Made by a program: the position numbers and the translations under genes
Assembly (NCBI RefSeq): GCF_026153205.1
Contig: NZ_JAPFBW010000016.1
Location: forward strand, 81,259 to 145,258
Reading direction: 5' to 3'
From: Aquabacterium sp. A7-Y
GTDB lineage: Bacteria > Pseudomonadota > Gammaproteobacteria > Burkholderiales > Burkholderiaceae_C
DNA: 64,000 nt
Notes under the pieces: model-generated
What the model saw: only the letters and a program-made list of their open reading frames with translations
Database searches by the model: none
Told to the model about the DNA's origin: nothing
Shown here: positions 33,677 to 42,613 of the stretch, in pieces
Layout: the number at the start of each line of letters is the position of its first letter
How positions within the stretch are numbered: the stretch's first letter is position 1

Positions 33677-34721
33677 GGGCTTCCTGAAAGGCTTCGGCCA
33701 TCGCGACGACCACTCGCCGCGGGCCCGTGAAAGGACGGCGCCCGTGCGCCACCAGCATGTTGTCCAGCATCAGGACGTCGCCCTGCTGCCAGGGAAAGTG
33801 CACGCTGGTCTCGTCGAGCACGCCGCGCACCTCGTCGAGCGCTTGCTCTTCGAGGGGGCTGCCGTCGCCGTAATACACGTTGCGCGGCAGTTCCACCGGG
33901 TCGTCCACCACCTCCAGCAGCGCCTCGCGCACGGCGGCTGCGAGACCGGAGACGTGAAACAGATGGGCTTGGTTGAACCACACCATTTCGCCGGTGAGCG
34001 GGTGGCGGGCCACGGCCTGGCAGACCTGCTTCGTGCGCAGCTCGCCGTCGGCCTTCCACTCGAACTCGATCTGCTGCGCGGCGCAGTAGCGCTCCACCGC
34101 CGCGCGGTCCTCGGTGTTGAAGGCCCGCTGCCACGGCAGGTCCAGCCCGTTGCCGTAGTTGCGCACATACAGGAGCCGCTTGCGGGCGAAACGCTCGACC
34201 AGCCGAGGGTCGAGGCGCGCGTAGACGCGACGGCTGTCTGCAATCGGCGTTTCGCCGCCGCTGAGGGCGGGTTGCATGCAGTGGAACCAGATCTTCATGG
34301 GCCACTGCAAGGTGTACGACTGCTCGTTGTGCAGCGGGATCGACTGGTGCGCCGGGTACTCGGTGGAGGTGTAGACCCCCTGCTCGACCGCCGACCTGGG
34401 CGTCGAAGCAAAGTCATAACTCAGCAAGGGGTGCCCGAATGAGCGCGCGAACCTTTGAAAGCCCTGCTCGCCGGACACCGCAAAGCCACGGAACAGGATG
34501 GCGCCGACTTCATGCAATCGCCGGTCGACGGTCTCGTGCAAAGCGCCGAGACAGGCTTGCAGGTCAGCGCCGGCGGGCGCGCCAACGACCAAAGGCCATT
34601 CGATCTCTGACTCGGACGATCCGGTGCGCTTTGTCGGGCCGCCAACGACTGATGCAACGATGATGGAGCTCCCCTGGGCGATTGAATGACCGAGGCCGCG
34701 CGCGCCGCGCGCGTCACTCAC
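33669..34721 (-). CDS. TauD/SyrP-type Fe(II)/2-oxoglutarate hydroxylase (candidate Asp beta-hydroxylase)
   Basis: First gene of the minus-strand operon; 350 residues. The triad is H131-N-E133 (LHNEQSY) and a distal His near 326 (LVAHGRRPF). It is clearly homologous over its length to the other hydroxylase of the cluster (shared VYTSTEYPA/VYTSTDYPA, GGETPI, LYVRNYG). The start is GTG at 34721, preceded by a GGGGGG stretch; no ATG occurs before the conserved region and the next usable codons fall inside the fold. Inferred role is beta-hydroxylation of the carrier-bound aspartate loaded by the middle NRPS protein, producing a beta-hydroxy-Asp iron ligand. Which paralogue acts on which residue is not proven by sequence. 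Confidence 0.85.
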   Translation of the reverse strand: MSDARGARGLGHSIAQGSSIIVASVVGGPTKRTGSSESEIEWPLVVGAPAGADLQACLGALHETVDRRLHEVGAILFRGFAVSGEQGFQRFARSFGHPLLSYDFASTPRSAVEQGVYTSTEYPAHQSIPLHNEQSYTLQWPMKIWFHCMQPALSGGETPIADSRRVYARLDPRLVERFARKRLLYVRNYGNGLDLPWQRAFNTEDRAAVERYCAAQQIEFEWKADGELRTKQVCQAVARHPLTGEMVWFNQAHLFHVSGLAAAVREALLEVVDDPVELPRNVYYGDGSPLEEQALDEVRGVLDETSVHFPWQQGDVLMLDNMLVAHGRRPFTGPRRVVVAMAEAFQEAHV

Positions 34722-34748
34722 GTACCCCCCAATATGTTTTTGAATGTA

Positions 34749-34769
34749 AACACGAATCGTTCTCGTTTA
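34749..34769. promoter_or_regulatory. Fur-box-like sequence in divergent siderophore promoter region
   Basis: The 110-base gap between the divergent operons is AT-rich against a GC-rich background. Read on the minus strand, TAAACGAGAACGATTCGTG resembles a Fur box of the form AAATGAGAATGATT with transitions at two positions. It is placed to control both the NRPS operon (start 34721) and mbtH (start 34832). Iron repression by Fur is established for siderophore loci generally; this site is a by-eye match and the promoter elements were not resolved. Confidence 0.4.
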
Positions 34770-34831
34770 GATTAGCATAGTATTGACGGAAGACAAGAGA
34801 AGTCGTTCACAGCGAAAGAAAGGACAGACCG

Positions 34832-35065
34832 ATGAGTTGGGACAGCCCCGATACCCATTTCCAGGTCGTGAAGAACCACGAAGACCAGTACTCCATCTGG
34901 CCCGACTACAAACCTTTGCCGAAAGGCTGGCAGGCGGTCGGCAAGCAAGGCGAAAAGCAGGAATGCCTCGCCTACATCCAGGAGGTCTGGACCGATATGC
35001 GACCCCTGAGCCTGCGCCAGGCCATGGCGGAGACAGGCAGCGATGCGAGCCCCGCGGCTCGATGA
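34832..35065 (+). CDS. MbtH-like NRPS accessory protein
   Basis: A 77-residue protein with the family signature: [10 protein letters not shown], then [24 protein letters not shown]. MbtH-like proteins bind NRPS adenylation domains and are needed for their folding or activity. The start has AGGA about 9 bases upstream. It is transcribed divergently from the NRPS operon and is followed about 110 bases later by the diaminobutyrate aminotransferase gene, probably co-transcribed. The seven adenylation domains of this cluster are the obvious partners. Confidence 0.95.
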   Translation: MSWDSPDTHFQVVKNHEDQYSIWPDYKPLPKGWQAVGKQGEKQECLAYIQEVWTDMRPLSLRQAMAETGSDASPAAR

Positions 35066-35176
35066 GCCGGCCTGCATTTGCCCTGCTGAACGAGACGGCC
35101 ACACGGCCAGGTCGCGCCAGCGGCCCAGGCACTGCGGCAGGCGGCCACACGATCTATTCAAGGGATGCGACGTACC

Positions 35177-36631
35177 ATGGATAACGTATTGACCGGAACC
35201 GACCGACCGCGTGCAGCAAGTGCCCCGCCCCTGACGCTCGAGGCCTTTTGCGAGCAACGCTCGTTCGAGCTGAGGCGCAACCCCTATCTGGAGCGCCAGG
35301 AGGCACGCGAGTCGAACGCGCGCTCCTACCCGAGGCGGATCCCGCTTGCACTGCAGCAAGGCCAGGGCATCTATCTGCGAGACACCCAAGGGCACATCTT
35401 CATCGACTGCCTCGCCGGCGCAGGCACCCTCGCACTCGGCCATAACCACCCCGCCACCATCACCGCCATGCGCCGCGTGCTGGATGCCGGCCTGCCGCTG
35501 CACACGCTGGACCTCACGACACCGGTGAAAGACGCCTTCGTCGAAGCCTTGTTCGACTGTTTGCCGGAACCCTTGGCGCAGCGAGGGAAGATCCAGTTCT
35601 GCGGGCCGACCGGTGCCGATGCCATCGAAGCCGCGCTCAAGCTGGTCAAGACAGCGACCGGCCGCAGGACGGTGTTCGCGTTCTCCGGCGCCTATCACGG
35701 CATGACCCAGGGAGCCCTCGGCCTGACCGGCAACCTGGCTCCCAAGCTGCCGCTTGGCTCATCGATGGGCGATGTCCACTTCCTGCCCTATCCCTACGAC
35801 TATCGCTGCCCCTTTGGCCTGGGCGGCGAGGCGGGCGTCGACGCGGGACTGCACTACATCGAGCACCTGCTCGACGATCCCGAGTCCGGCGTGCTGCCGC
35901 CCGCAGCGGTGGTGGTGGAAGCGGTTCAGGGCGAAGGGGGCGTGATCCCCGCCCCGGCTCGCTGGCTGCGGGGGCTGCGGGACATCACGCGGCAGCGCGG
36001 CATCGCCCTCGTGGTCGACGAAGTGCAGACAGGACTGGGCCGCACCGGACGCATGTTCGCGTGCGAGCACGCCGGCATCACGCCCGACGTGCTGGTGCTG
36101 TCCAAGGCCATCGGCGGCGGCTTGCCTTTGTCGGTGCTGGTCTACGATGCCGCTCTCGATCGCTGGGCGCCAGGCGCCCACGCCGGCACCTTCCGGGGCA
36201 ACCAGCTCGCGATGGCGGCGGGCATCGCCACCTTGCAGACGCTGCGGCACGAGCAGTTGACGGCGCACGCGGCGGCCATGGGAGAACGCTTGACCGGGCA
36301 CCTTCTGCAACTGCAACGCGAGCACCGGTGCATCGGCGAGGTGCGCGGCCGCGGGCTGATGCTGGGCATGGAGCTCGTCGACCCCGACGCCCCGCCCGGG
36401 CGTGGACGTCCTCCTCAGGACGGGGTCATGGCGCGCTTGCTGCAGCAGCACTGCCTGCGGCAGGGCGTGATACTCGAACTGGGAGGTCGGCATTCGGCCG
36501 TCGTGCGTCTGCTGCCACCGCTCATCATCTCAGCGGAGGAGGTCGACGTGGTCGCCGAGCGCATCGCGCGGGCCTTGCAGGGGGCATGGGCCGAGCGGGC
36601 AGCCACGCGGCCGGCGCGGGCGACCGCCTGA
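35177..36631 (+). CDS. dat: Diaminobutyrate-2-oxoglutarate aminotransferase
   Basis: A 484-residue class-III PLP aminotransferase. It carries the GAGTLALGHNHP motif, the VVDEVQTGLGRTG cofactor-binding motif and the Schiff-base lysine in VLSKAIGGG (near residue 309). The whole pattern matches the diaminobutyrate/EctB group, which convert aspartate semialdehyde plus an amino donor to L-2,4-diaminobutyrate. The start at 35177 is preferred because AGGGA lies about 11 bases before it; an in-frame ATG at 35165 abuts that same motif and would have no usable spacing. No decarboxylase gene follows, so the product is probably diaminobutyrate itself, delivered to the two Dab-like NRPS modules. EctB for ectoine is less likely, as no ectA or ectC is present. 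Confidence 0.88.
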   Translation: MDNVLTGTDRPRAASAPPLTLEAFCEQRSFELRRNPYLERQEARESNARSYPRRIPLALQQGQGIYLRDTQGHIFIDCLAGAGTLALGHNHPATITAMRRVLDAGLPLHTLDLTTPVKDAFVEALFDCLPEPLAQRGKIQFCGPTGADAIEAALKLVKTATGRRTVFAFSGAYHGMTQGALGLTGNLAPKLPLGSSMGDVHFLPYPYDYRCPFGLGGEAGVDAGLHYIEHLLDDPESGVLPPAAVVVEAVQGEGGVIPAPARWLRGLRDITRQRGIALVVDEVQTGLGRTGRMFACEHAGITPDVLVLSKAIGGGLPLSVLVYDAALDRWAPGAHAGTFRGNQLAMAAGIATLQTLRHEQLTAHAAAMGERLTGHLLQLQREHRCIGEVRGRGLMLGMELVDPDAPPGRGRPPQDGVMARLLQQHCLRQGVILELGGRHSAVVRLLPPLIISAEEVDVVAERIARALQGAWAERAATRPARATA

Positions 36632-36851
36632 CCCTGTTTCGGCAGGCTAGAGAAGTCGCTTCCCGGCGCGAGGGTCATCGCCAGCATCCTCCGCCTGATC
36701 CCAGGCGCGACAGAAATCAGCCCTGGGAGACCCGCCGGCAACTGGCCTTGGAACACGCGAAAGGCCTTGGTCGGAATGCCGCAGAAAAGGCCGTCTGTGC
36801 TTCACCATGCTGGCTGAATCGGGTGCGCCAGCGGGAGACGTCGGGACGGCA

Positions 36852-37388
36852 CTACTTGATGCGCTGCTTTTCCAGCTTGCGCGCCAGGGTGCGACGGTGC
36901 ATGCCCAGGCGTCGCGCGGTCTCGGAGATGTTGAAGCCGGTGGCGGCCAGGGTCTCGTGGATGCGCTCCCACTCCAAGGTCTTGATGGAGGTGGTGCGCT
37001 CGGTCAGCTCGACCTCGGTGTCGCCGTGGGCCCGCGCGAAGGCGGCCTCGATGTCATCGGTGTTGGCCGGCTTCGCCAGATAGTGGCGGGCGCCCAGCTT
37101 GATCGCCTCGACCGCGGTCGCGATGCTGGCATAGCCCGTCAGCACCACGATGAGCATCTCCGGGTGGTGTGCATGCAGGATCTGCACGCAGGTCAGACCC
37201 GAAGCGCCACTGGCCAGCTTGAGGTCGACCACGGCGTAACCGGGCCGATGCTCGTTCAGCAGCGCCTTGACGTCGTCGACGCTCGCCGCCCGCAGCACCT
37301 GATAGCCTCGGCGCTCGAACGAGCGGGTCAAGGTCCGCGCAAAGGCATCGTCGTCCTCGACGATCAGCAACTGGCGTTCAGCGTCCAT
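36852..37388 (-). CDS. regA: Response regulator of the RegA/PrrA/RoxR redox family
   Basis: A 178-residue response regulator: receiver domain with acidic cluster EDDD near 11-14, phosphorylated Asp near 55 (VVDLKLASG) and Lys in LAKP, then a short linker and a Fis-type helix-turn-helix at the C-terminus (NISETARRLGMHRRTLARKL). This compact layout and the HTH sequence are characteristic of RegA/PrrA/ActR/RoxR, which control respiratory and energy genes by redox state. It lies 21 bases after the sensor kinase gene and is the last gene of the oxidase-SURF1-kinase series. Confidence 0.93.
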   Translation of the reverse strand: MDAERQLLIVEDDDAFARTLTRSFERRGYQVLRAASVDDVKALLNEHRPGYAVVDLKLASGASGLTCVQILHAHHPEMLIVVLTGYASIATAVEAIKLGARHYLAKPANTDDIEAAFARAHGDTEVELTERTTSIKTLEWERIHETLAATGFNISETARRLGMHRRTLARKLEKQRIK

Positions 37389-37409
37389 CGCGCGTCCTTT
37401 CTGTCACCT

Positions 37410-38804
37410 TCACCCGGCCCTCGCGGGCACGTCGGACGCTTCCTGCGGCGACTCCAGCGCAGCCAAGGGCAGCGTGATGACCACCTCGGCGCCGCCCTCG
37501 GGGCGGTTGTGCGCGGCAATACGGCCGCCCAGGGTGCGGGCGACGTTGACCGACAGGAACAAGCCCAATCCGCCGCCCGGCTTGCCCTTGCTGGATTGGT
37601 AGGGCTTGCCGAAGCGCGCCAGCATCGCGGGGTCGAAACCCGGGCCCTGGTCCTGCACCCGCAGGATCAGCGTGTCGTCCTCGCAGGCCACGCGCAAGGT
37701 CAGCGGAGCCTGCGGCGCGGCTTCCACGGCGTTGTCCAGCACATTGCCGATCATCTGCTTGAGGGCCGAGTCCGAGATGATGGGCAGATCGGGCACACCC
37801 TCACGTTCGTAGTGGAACTCCTGCACCGGACGTGTGCTGCGCCACTGCGCCACCAGCTCGTCGAGGAAGTCATGCAGCATGGTTTCGACCGGCGCCTCGC
37901 CGCGCGCTTCGCCGGCCGACTGCAGGATGCCGCTGACGATGGACTTGCAGCGCTGCAGTTGGCTCTGCATCTCCTCGATCTCCTCGCGCAGCTCCGGTTC
38001 GGCCGCGAAGGGCGCCATGCGCGACCAATCGCCCAGGATCACCGACAGCGTCGCCAGCGGCGTGCCCAGCTCGTGGGCGGCGCCCGATGCCAGCAAACCC
38101 ATGCGCACGATGTGCTCCTCCTCGGCAGCGCGTTGCCGCAGGTCCGCCAGGCGGGCATCACGCTGTCGCAGATTGCGGCCGATACGGCCGATGAAGATGA
38201 CCAGCAGCGTGGCGTTCAGGATGAAACAGACCAGCAGCCCGCCGACATAGTGGGTCGAGAGCGTCGGGCTGGGCAGGTCGGGCAGGGACAGCGGCCGGTG
38301 CCACTGCGTCAGGACGACAAAACACAGGCTGGTCAGCCCGACCATCGCCCAGATATAACGCGGCCGCAGCAGCACCGAGCCGACCGCCACCTGGAGCAGG
38401 TAGAGGTAGACGAAGGGATTGGTGACCCCGCCCGCATAAAAGAGCTGGCCGCTGAGCACGCCGACGTCGACCAGCAAGGCCGCGAACAGCTCGCCGTCGC
38501 TGACACTCGATCGAAGCCGGGTGCGCAGCCAGCTGAGCACATTGAACAGCACCAGCGCGGCAAGCAGCGTCAGCATCTCGACCAGCGGCAGGCGGATGCC
38601 CAGCCCGAACTGCACGCCCAGGATAGTGGCGAGCTGACCCGCCACCGCCACCCAGCGGAGCTGGATCAGCTGCAGCAGGTTCTTGCGGCCGGCCAGGCGC
38701 TCGGGCGCCTGGCCGACTTCATTCAACGGCGGCGCTTCGGACGCTTCAAACTCGGCGGTGGACACGGGTGGGGTCTCCAGCATTCCGGCGCAGACGGTGC
38801 TCAT
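37410..38804 (-). CDS. regB: Redox sensor histidine kinase of the RegB/PrrB/RoxS family
   Basis: A 464-residue membrane kinase with about six hydrophobic segments (residues 45-205), then dimerisation/phosphoacceptor and ATPase domains. Family hallmarks: the quinone-site motif GGVTNPF (125-131), the H-box AAHELGTPLAT with phospho-His at 244, and a cysteine at about 286 (LQRCKS), at nearly the same distance from the His as the redox-active Cys265 is from His225 in Rhodobacter RegB. N, G1 and G2 boxes (GNVLDNAVEAAP, DQGPGFD, GGGLGLFL) are present. The gene start overlaps the end of the SURF1 gene by about 60 bases; ATG at 38783 is an alternative start. It probably reports electron-transport state to RegA. 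Confidence 0.93.
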   Translation of the reverse strand: MSTVCAGMLETPPVSTAEFEASEAPPLNEVGQAPERLAGRKNLLQLIQLRWVAVAGQLATILGVQFGLGIRLPLVEMLTLLAALVLFNVLSWLRTRLRSSVSDGELFAALLVDVGVLSGQLFYAGGVTNPFVYLYLLQVAVGSVLLRPRYIWAMVGLTSLCFVVLTQWHRPLSLPDLPSPTLSTHYVGGLLVCFILNATLLVIFIGRIGRNLRQRDARLADLRQRAAEEEHIVRMGLLASGAAHELGTPLATLSVILGDWSRMAPFAAEPELREEIEEMQSQLQRCKSIVSGILQSAGEARGEAPVETMLHDFLDELVAQWRSTRPVQEFHYEREGVPDLPIISDSALKQMIGNVLDNAVEAAPQAPLTLRVACEDDTLILRVQDQGPGFDPAMLARFGKPYQSSKGKPGGGLGLFLSVNVARTLGGRIAAHNRPEGGAEVVITLPLAALESPQEASDVPARAG

Positions 38805-39549
38805 CGAGCACGAGATAGCCGACCGCGCCAGCCACCATGGCTGCCAGCGCGAACCAGGTGAGGGCGTACACCAGGTGATTGTTGCTGAAGTGCAGGACCG
38901 TCAGGCCGGGGCGCGGCCAGGCGGTGGACAGGCCGGTGCCGTCGGCCGCCGCGTCGACGAAATAAGGGGCCACGGGGCCGGGCCGCTGCGAGCCGCCGAT
39001 GCCCCGCGCCGTCGCGATGGCCGCCACATCACGTGAATACCACCGTCCGGCGCTCACGTCGTTGCGCCGCAGCAAACCGCCTTCGGGCTCACTGAAACGC
39101 AGCAGGCCGGCGACCTCCTGCACGCCTGCGGCCTCTTGCCCGGCTCGGCTGGCCGGCTCACGCTGCTGCGGCGGCACGAAGCCGCGGTTGACCAGCACCC
39201 AGAAGCCCTCGTCGACGTACAGCGGCGTCAGCACCCAATAGCCGCTGCCGAGGACGGTGCTGGCCTGTACCAGCGTTTCGAGTTCGTGCGCGAAGCGGCC
39301 CCGAAGCCGCACCCGGCGGTACTCGTCGGCAGCCTTGCCGAGGCGCGCCCAGTCCGCAGGCGCGGGAGCGGCCGTGGGGGCGGCGCGCAAGCGCTGTTCG
39401 ACGCGCTCGATCAGGTCCTGCTTCCAGGCCAGGCGCTGCAGCTGCCACACGCCCAGCCCGACCAGGCCGGCGAACGCGAGGGCGCCGACCAGCAGCAGCG
39501 CCACCCAGGCGCCCCGCCGGCGCGGGCTGCGGAGGTCGGTGTCGGCCAC
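38746..39549 (-). CDS. SURF1 family oxidase assembly protein
   Basis: A 267-residue protein with an N-terminal membrane helix (VALLLVGALAFAGLVGLGVWQL followed by QRLAWKQDLI) and a C-terminal one (ALTWFALAAMVAGAVGYLVL), with periplasmic motifs GRF, VLVNRGFVP and NNHLVYALTWF typical of SURF1. SURF1 proteins assist haem a insertion into haem-copper oxidases. The gene begins 2 bases after cyoD ends, so it belongs to the quinol oxidase operon. In Paracoccus a dedicated Surf1q serves a ba3 quinol oxidase, which is the likely role here. Confidence 0.9.
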   Translation of the reverse strand: MADTDLRSPRRRGAWVALLLVGALAFAGLVGLGVWQLQRLAWKQDLIERVEQRLRAAPTAAPAPADWARLGKAADEYRRVRLRGRFAHELETLVQASTVLGSGYWVLTPLYVDEGFWVLVNRGFVPPQQREPASRAGQEAAGVQEVAGLLRFSEPEGGLLRRNDVSAGRWYSRDVAAIATARGIGGSQRPGPVAPYFVDAAADGTGLSTAWPRPGLTVLHFSNNHLVYALTWFALAAMVAGAVGYLVLDEHRLRRNAGDPTRVHRRV

Positions 39550-39551
39550 GG

Positions 39552-39941
39552 TCAGGGCATGGTGCGCATGTCGTGCACGGGCATCATGTTGGTGTTGAGG
39601 TGGTACATCACCCAGATGGAGCCGGCCAGCATGATCAGCACCAGCGCGGCGGTGAAGATCAGCGCCAGCAGCGACCAGCCTCCTTCGACCTTGGCGTTCA
39701 TGTGCAGGAAGTAGACCATGTGGACCACGATCTGCACCGCGGCGAAGCCGACGATCACCAGCGCGGTCGCGCTCGACGAGGGCAGCACCTTGCCCATCAC
39801 CAGCCAGAACGGGATCGCGGTCAGCAGCACCGAGAGCAGGAAGCCCGTCACATAGCCCTTCACGGTGGCGTGGTAGCCGCCGTCGTCGTGAGAGTCGTGG
39901 CCGTGCCCGTGATCGTCCTCATGCAGTTGCGGCGCGCTCAT
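39552..39941 (-). CDS. cyoD: Cytochrome bo/ba3-type quinol oxidase subunit IV
   Basis: A 129-residue protein with three membrane helices ([64 protein letters not shown]) and a His/Asp-rich N-terminus. The LHMN segment after helix 2 is typical of CyoD. It overlaps cyoC by 4 bases (ATGA) and is followed directly by SURF1. It stabilises the CuB site during assembly in E. coli; that role is transferred by homology. Confidence 0.92.
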   Translation of the reverse strand: MSAPQLHEDDHGHGHDSHDDGGYHATVKGYVTGFLLSVLLTAIPFWLVMGKVLPSSSATALVIVGFAAVQIVVHMVYFLHMNAKVEGGWSLLALIFTAALVLIMLAGSIWVMYHLNTNMMPVHDMRTMP

Positions 39942-40564
39942 GGCAGCACTCCCATCAGGTAGACAAAGGTGAAGACGCCGATCCAGATCACGTCCAGGAA
40001 GTGCCAGAACATCGACAGACAGATCAGGCGGCGCTTGTTCTCGGGGATCAGGCCCAGCTTGCGCACCTGCAGCATCAGCGTGACCAGCCAGATGATGCCG
40101 AAGGTCACGTGCAGGCCGTGGGTGCCCACGAGCGTGAAGAAGGCCGAGAGGAAGGCGCTGCGCTGCGGGCCGGCACCTTCATGGATCAGGTGCGCGAACT
40201 CGTAGAGCTCCAGCCCGAGAAAGCCCAGGCCCAGCACGCCGGTGACGGCCAGCCACGTCATCACGCCTTGACGACGTCCGTGCTGCATCGCGATCATCGC
40301 CATGCCATAGGTGATGGACGAGAACAGCAGCAGGGCGGTGTTGGCTGCGACCAGCGGCAGATTGAACAGGTCGGCGCCGGACGGGCCCGCCGCATAGCTG
40401 CGCCCCAGCACCGCATAGACCGCGAACAGCACCGCGAAGATCAGGCAGTCGCTCATCAGGTAGAGCCAGAAGCCCAGGAGCGTGCCCTGCTGCGGGTGGT
40501 GGTCGCCGTTGTCGTAGAAGCGCGGCAAGCGTTCGACCGCGTTGAGAGTTTGAGGACTGAGCAT
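39938..40564 (-). CDS. cyoC: Cytochrome bo/ba3-type quinol oxidase subunit III
   Basis: A 208-residue membrane protein with five hydrophobic segments and the CyoC pattern: [19 protein letters not shown], the haem-copper subunit III acidic helix, [14 protein letters not shown] and [19 protein letters not shown]. It lies 18 bases after cyoB and overlaps cyoD (ATGA). It forms part of the ubiquinol oxidase complex in the cytoplasmic membrane. Confidence 0.94.
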   Translation of the reverse strand: MLSPQTLNAVERLPRFYDNGDHHPQQGTLLGFWLYLMSDCLIFAVLFAVYAVLGRSYAAGPSGADLFNLPLVAANTALLLFSSITYGMAMIAMQHGRRQGVMTWLAVTGVLGLGFLGLELYEFAHLIHEGAGPQRSAFLSAFFTLVGTHGLHVTFGIIWLVTLMLQVRKLGLIPENKRRLICLSMFWHFLDVIWIGVFTFVYLMGVLP

Positions 40565-40582
40565 GGTGGTGCCTCGCTTGCG

Positions 40583-42586
40583 TCAGGCCAGGGCCGCGAG
40601 GGCCGCGGTGCGGGCGTTTTCGGTCTGCGCCACGTCCGCCGCAGGGATGTGATAGTCGCGCTTGTAGTTGAAGGTGTGCACGATGGTCGCGATCAGCGTC
40701 GCGGCAAAGGTCAGCCCGGCCACCAGCCACATGTGCCAGATCAGCGCAAAGCCGCAAGCCGTGGCCAGCGCGGCGATCACGACGCCGGCAGCGGTGTTCT
40801 TGGGCATGTGGATGGGCTTGAAGCCGTCGACGGGGCGTTCGTGACCACGCGCCTTCATGTCGTACCAGGCGTCGTTGTCATGCACGATGGGCGTGAAGGC
40901 GAAGTTGTAGTCGGGCGGCGGCGATGCGGTGGACCATTCCAGCGTGCGGCCGTCCCAGGGGTCGCCGGTGTGGTCGCGCAGCTGTTCACGACGACGGTAG
41001 CTCACCACCAGTTGCACGATAAAGGCGCCGATGCCCAAGGCGATCAGCCCGGCGCCCAACGCGGCGATCTGGAACCAGATCTGCAGCGAGGGATCGTCGA
41101 AATGGCTCATGCGACGCGTGACGCCCATCAGGCCCAGCACATACAGCGGCATGAAAGCGAGATAGAAGCCGACCAGCCAGAACCAGAACGAGCACTTGCC
41201 CCAGAACGGGTCGAGCTTGTAGCCGAAGGCCTTCGGGTACCAGTAGGTGATGCCGGCGAACAGCCCGAACAGCACGCCGCCGATGATGACGTTGTGGAAA
41301 TGCGCGATCAGGAACAGGCTGTTGTGCAGCACGAAGTCGGCCGGCGGCACCGCCAGCAGCACGCCCGTCATGCCGCCGATCACGAAGGTCACCATGAAGC
41401 CCACGGTCCACAGCATCGGCACCTCGAAGCGGATGCGGCCGCGGTACATCGTGAACAGCCAGTTGAAGATCTTCGCCCCGGTCGGGATCGAGATGATCAT
41501 CGTCGTGATGCCGAAAAACGAGTTCACGCTGGCGCCCGAGCCCATCGTGAAGAAGTGGTGCAGCCACACGAGGTAGGACAGGATGGTGATCACCACCGTC
41601 GCATAGACCATCGAGGCGTAGCCGAACAGCTTCTTGCGGCTGAAGGTGGACACCACCTCGGAGAAGATGCCGAACACCGGCAGCACCAGGATATAGACCT
41701 CGGGGTGGCCCCAGATCCAGATCAGGTTCACGTACATCATGGCGTTGCCGCCAAGATCGTTGGTGAAGAAATTGGTGCCCGCGTAGCGGTCCAGCGACAG
41801 CAGCGCCAGCACCGCGGTCAGCACCGGGAAGGCGGCGACGATCAGGACATTGGTGCACAGCGAGGTCCAGGTGAACACCGGCATCTTCATCATCGTCATG
41901 CCCGGCGCCCGCATCTTGATGATGGTGGCGATCAGGTTGATGCCCGACAAGGAGGTGCCCACCCCTGCGATCTGCAGTGACCACAGGTAGTAGTCCACCC
42001 CCACCCCGGGGCTCTGCAGGATGCCCGACAGCGGCGGATAGGCGAGCCAGCCGGTGCGCGCGAACTCACCGACGAACAGCGACATCATCACCAGCACGGC
42101 GCCGCCGGCGGTCATCCAGAAACTGAAGTTGTTCAGGAACGGGAAAGCCACGTCGCGCGCGCCGATCTGCAGCGGCACGATGTAGTTCATGAAGCCGGTG
42201 ACCAGCGGCATCGCCACGAAAAAGATCATGATCACGCCGTGGGCCGTGAAGATCTGGTCGTAGTGGTGCGGCGGCAGGAAGCCGGTGGCGTCGCCGAAGG
42301 CGATGGCCTGCTGGGCGCGCATCATGATGGCGTCGGCAAAACCGCGCAGCAGCATGATCAGTCCCAGCACCATGTACATGATGCCGATCTTCTTGTGGTC
42401 GATGCTGGTGATCCAGTCGCGCCACAAGGTGCCCCACAGGCGGAAATAGGTCAGCGCGCCCAGCAAGGCGGCACCGCCCAGCGCGACGGCCGCGAAGGTC
42501 GCCAGCAGGATGGGTTCGTGGAGGGGTATCGCCTCCCAACCGAGGCGGCCGAAGAGAGGATGGTCGGGTTCGAGGTGGTCGAGCAT
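40583..42586 (-). CDS. cyoB: Cytochrome bo/ba3-type ubiquinol oxidase subunit I
   Basis: The catalytic 667-residue subunit. Visible residues: quinol-oxidase-type [13 protein letters not shown] (the Arg/Asp near the high-affinity quinone site), [11 protein letters not shown] with the low-spin haem ligand His, WGHPEVY (CuB His and the cross-linked Tyr), WLHHFF (two CuB His) and AHFHNV (haem ligands). Length and the long C-terminus match CyoB rather than cytochrome c oxidase subunit I. It reduces O2 to water with ubiquinol as donor and pumps protons. It is the second gene of cyoABCD, 27 bases after cyoA. Whether the high-spin haem is o or a cannot be read from this subunit. Confidence 0.97.
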   Translation of the reverse strand: MLDHLEPDHPLFGRLGWEAIPLHEPILLATFAAVALGGAALLGALTYFRLWGTLWRDWITSIDHKKIGIMYMVLGLIMLLRGFADAIMMRAQQAIAFGDATGFLPPHHYDQIFTAHGVIMIFFVAMPLVTGFMNYIVPLQIGARDVAFPFLNNFSFWMTAGGAVLVMMSLFVGEFARTGWLAYPPLSGILQSPGVGVDYYLWSLQIAGVGTSLSGINLIATIIKMRAPGMTMMKMPVFTWTSLCTNVLIVAAFPVLTAVLALLSLDRYAGTNFFTNDLGGNAMMYVNLIWIWGHPEVYILVLPVFGIFSEVVSTFSRKKLFGYASMVYATVVITILSYLVWLHHFFTMGSGASVNSFFGITTMIISIPTGAKIFNWLFTMYRGRIRFEVPMLWTVGFMVTFVIGGMTGVLLAVPPADFVLHNSLFLIAHFHNVIIGGVLFGLFAGITYWYPKAFGYKLDPFWGKCSFWFWLVGFYLAFMPLYVLGLMGVTRRMSHFDDPSLQIWFQIAALGAGLIALGIGAFIVQLVVSYRRREQLRDHTGDPWDGRTLEWSTASPPPDYNFAFTPIVHDNDAWYDMKARGHERPVDGFKPIHMPKNTAAGVVIAALATACGFALIWHMWLVAGLTFAATLIATIVHTFNYKRDYHIPAADVAQTENARTAALAALA

Positions 42587-42613
42587 CTTGGGTCTCGATA
42601 TGGGGCGAGGGCT

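Noticed and set aside
35165..35176. Earlier ATG for the diaminobutyrate aminotransferase
   Set aside because: The AGGGA motif abuts this ATG and so cannot serve it; it is well spaced for ATG 35177.
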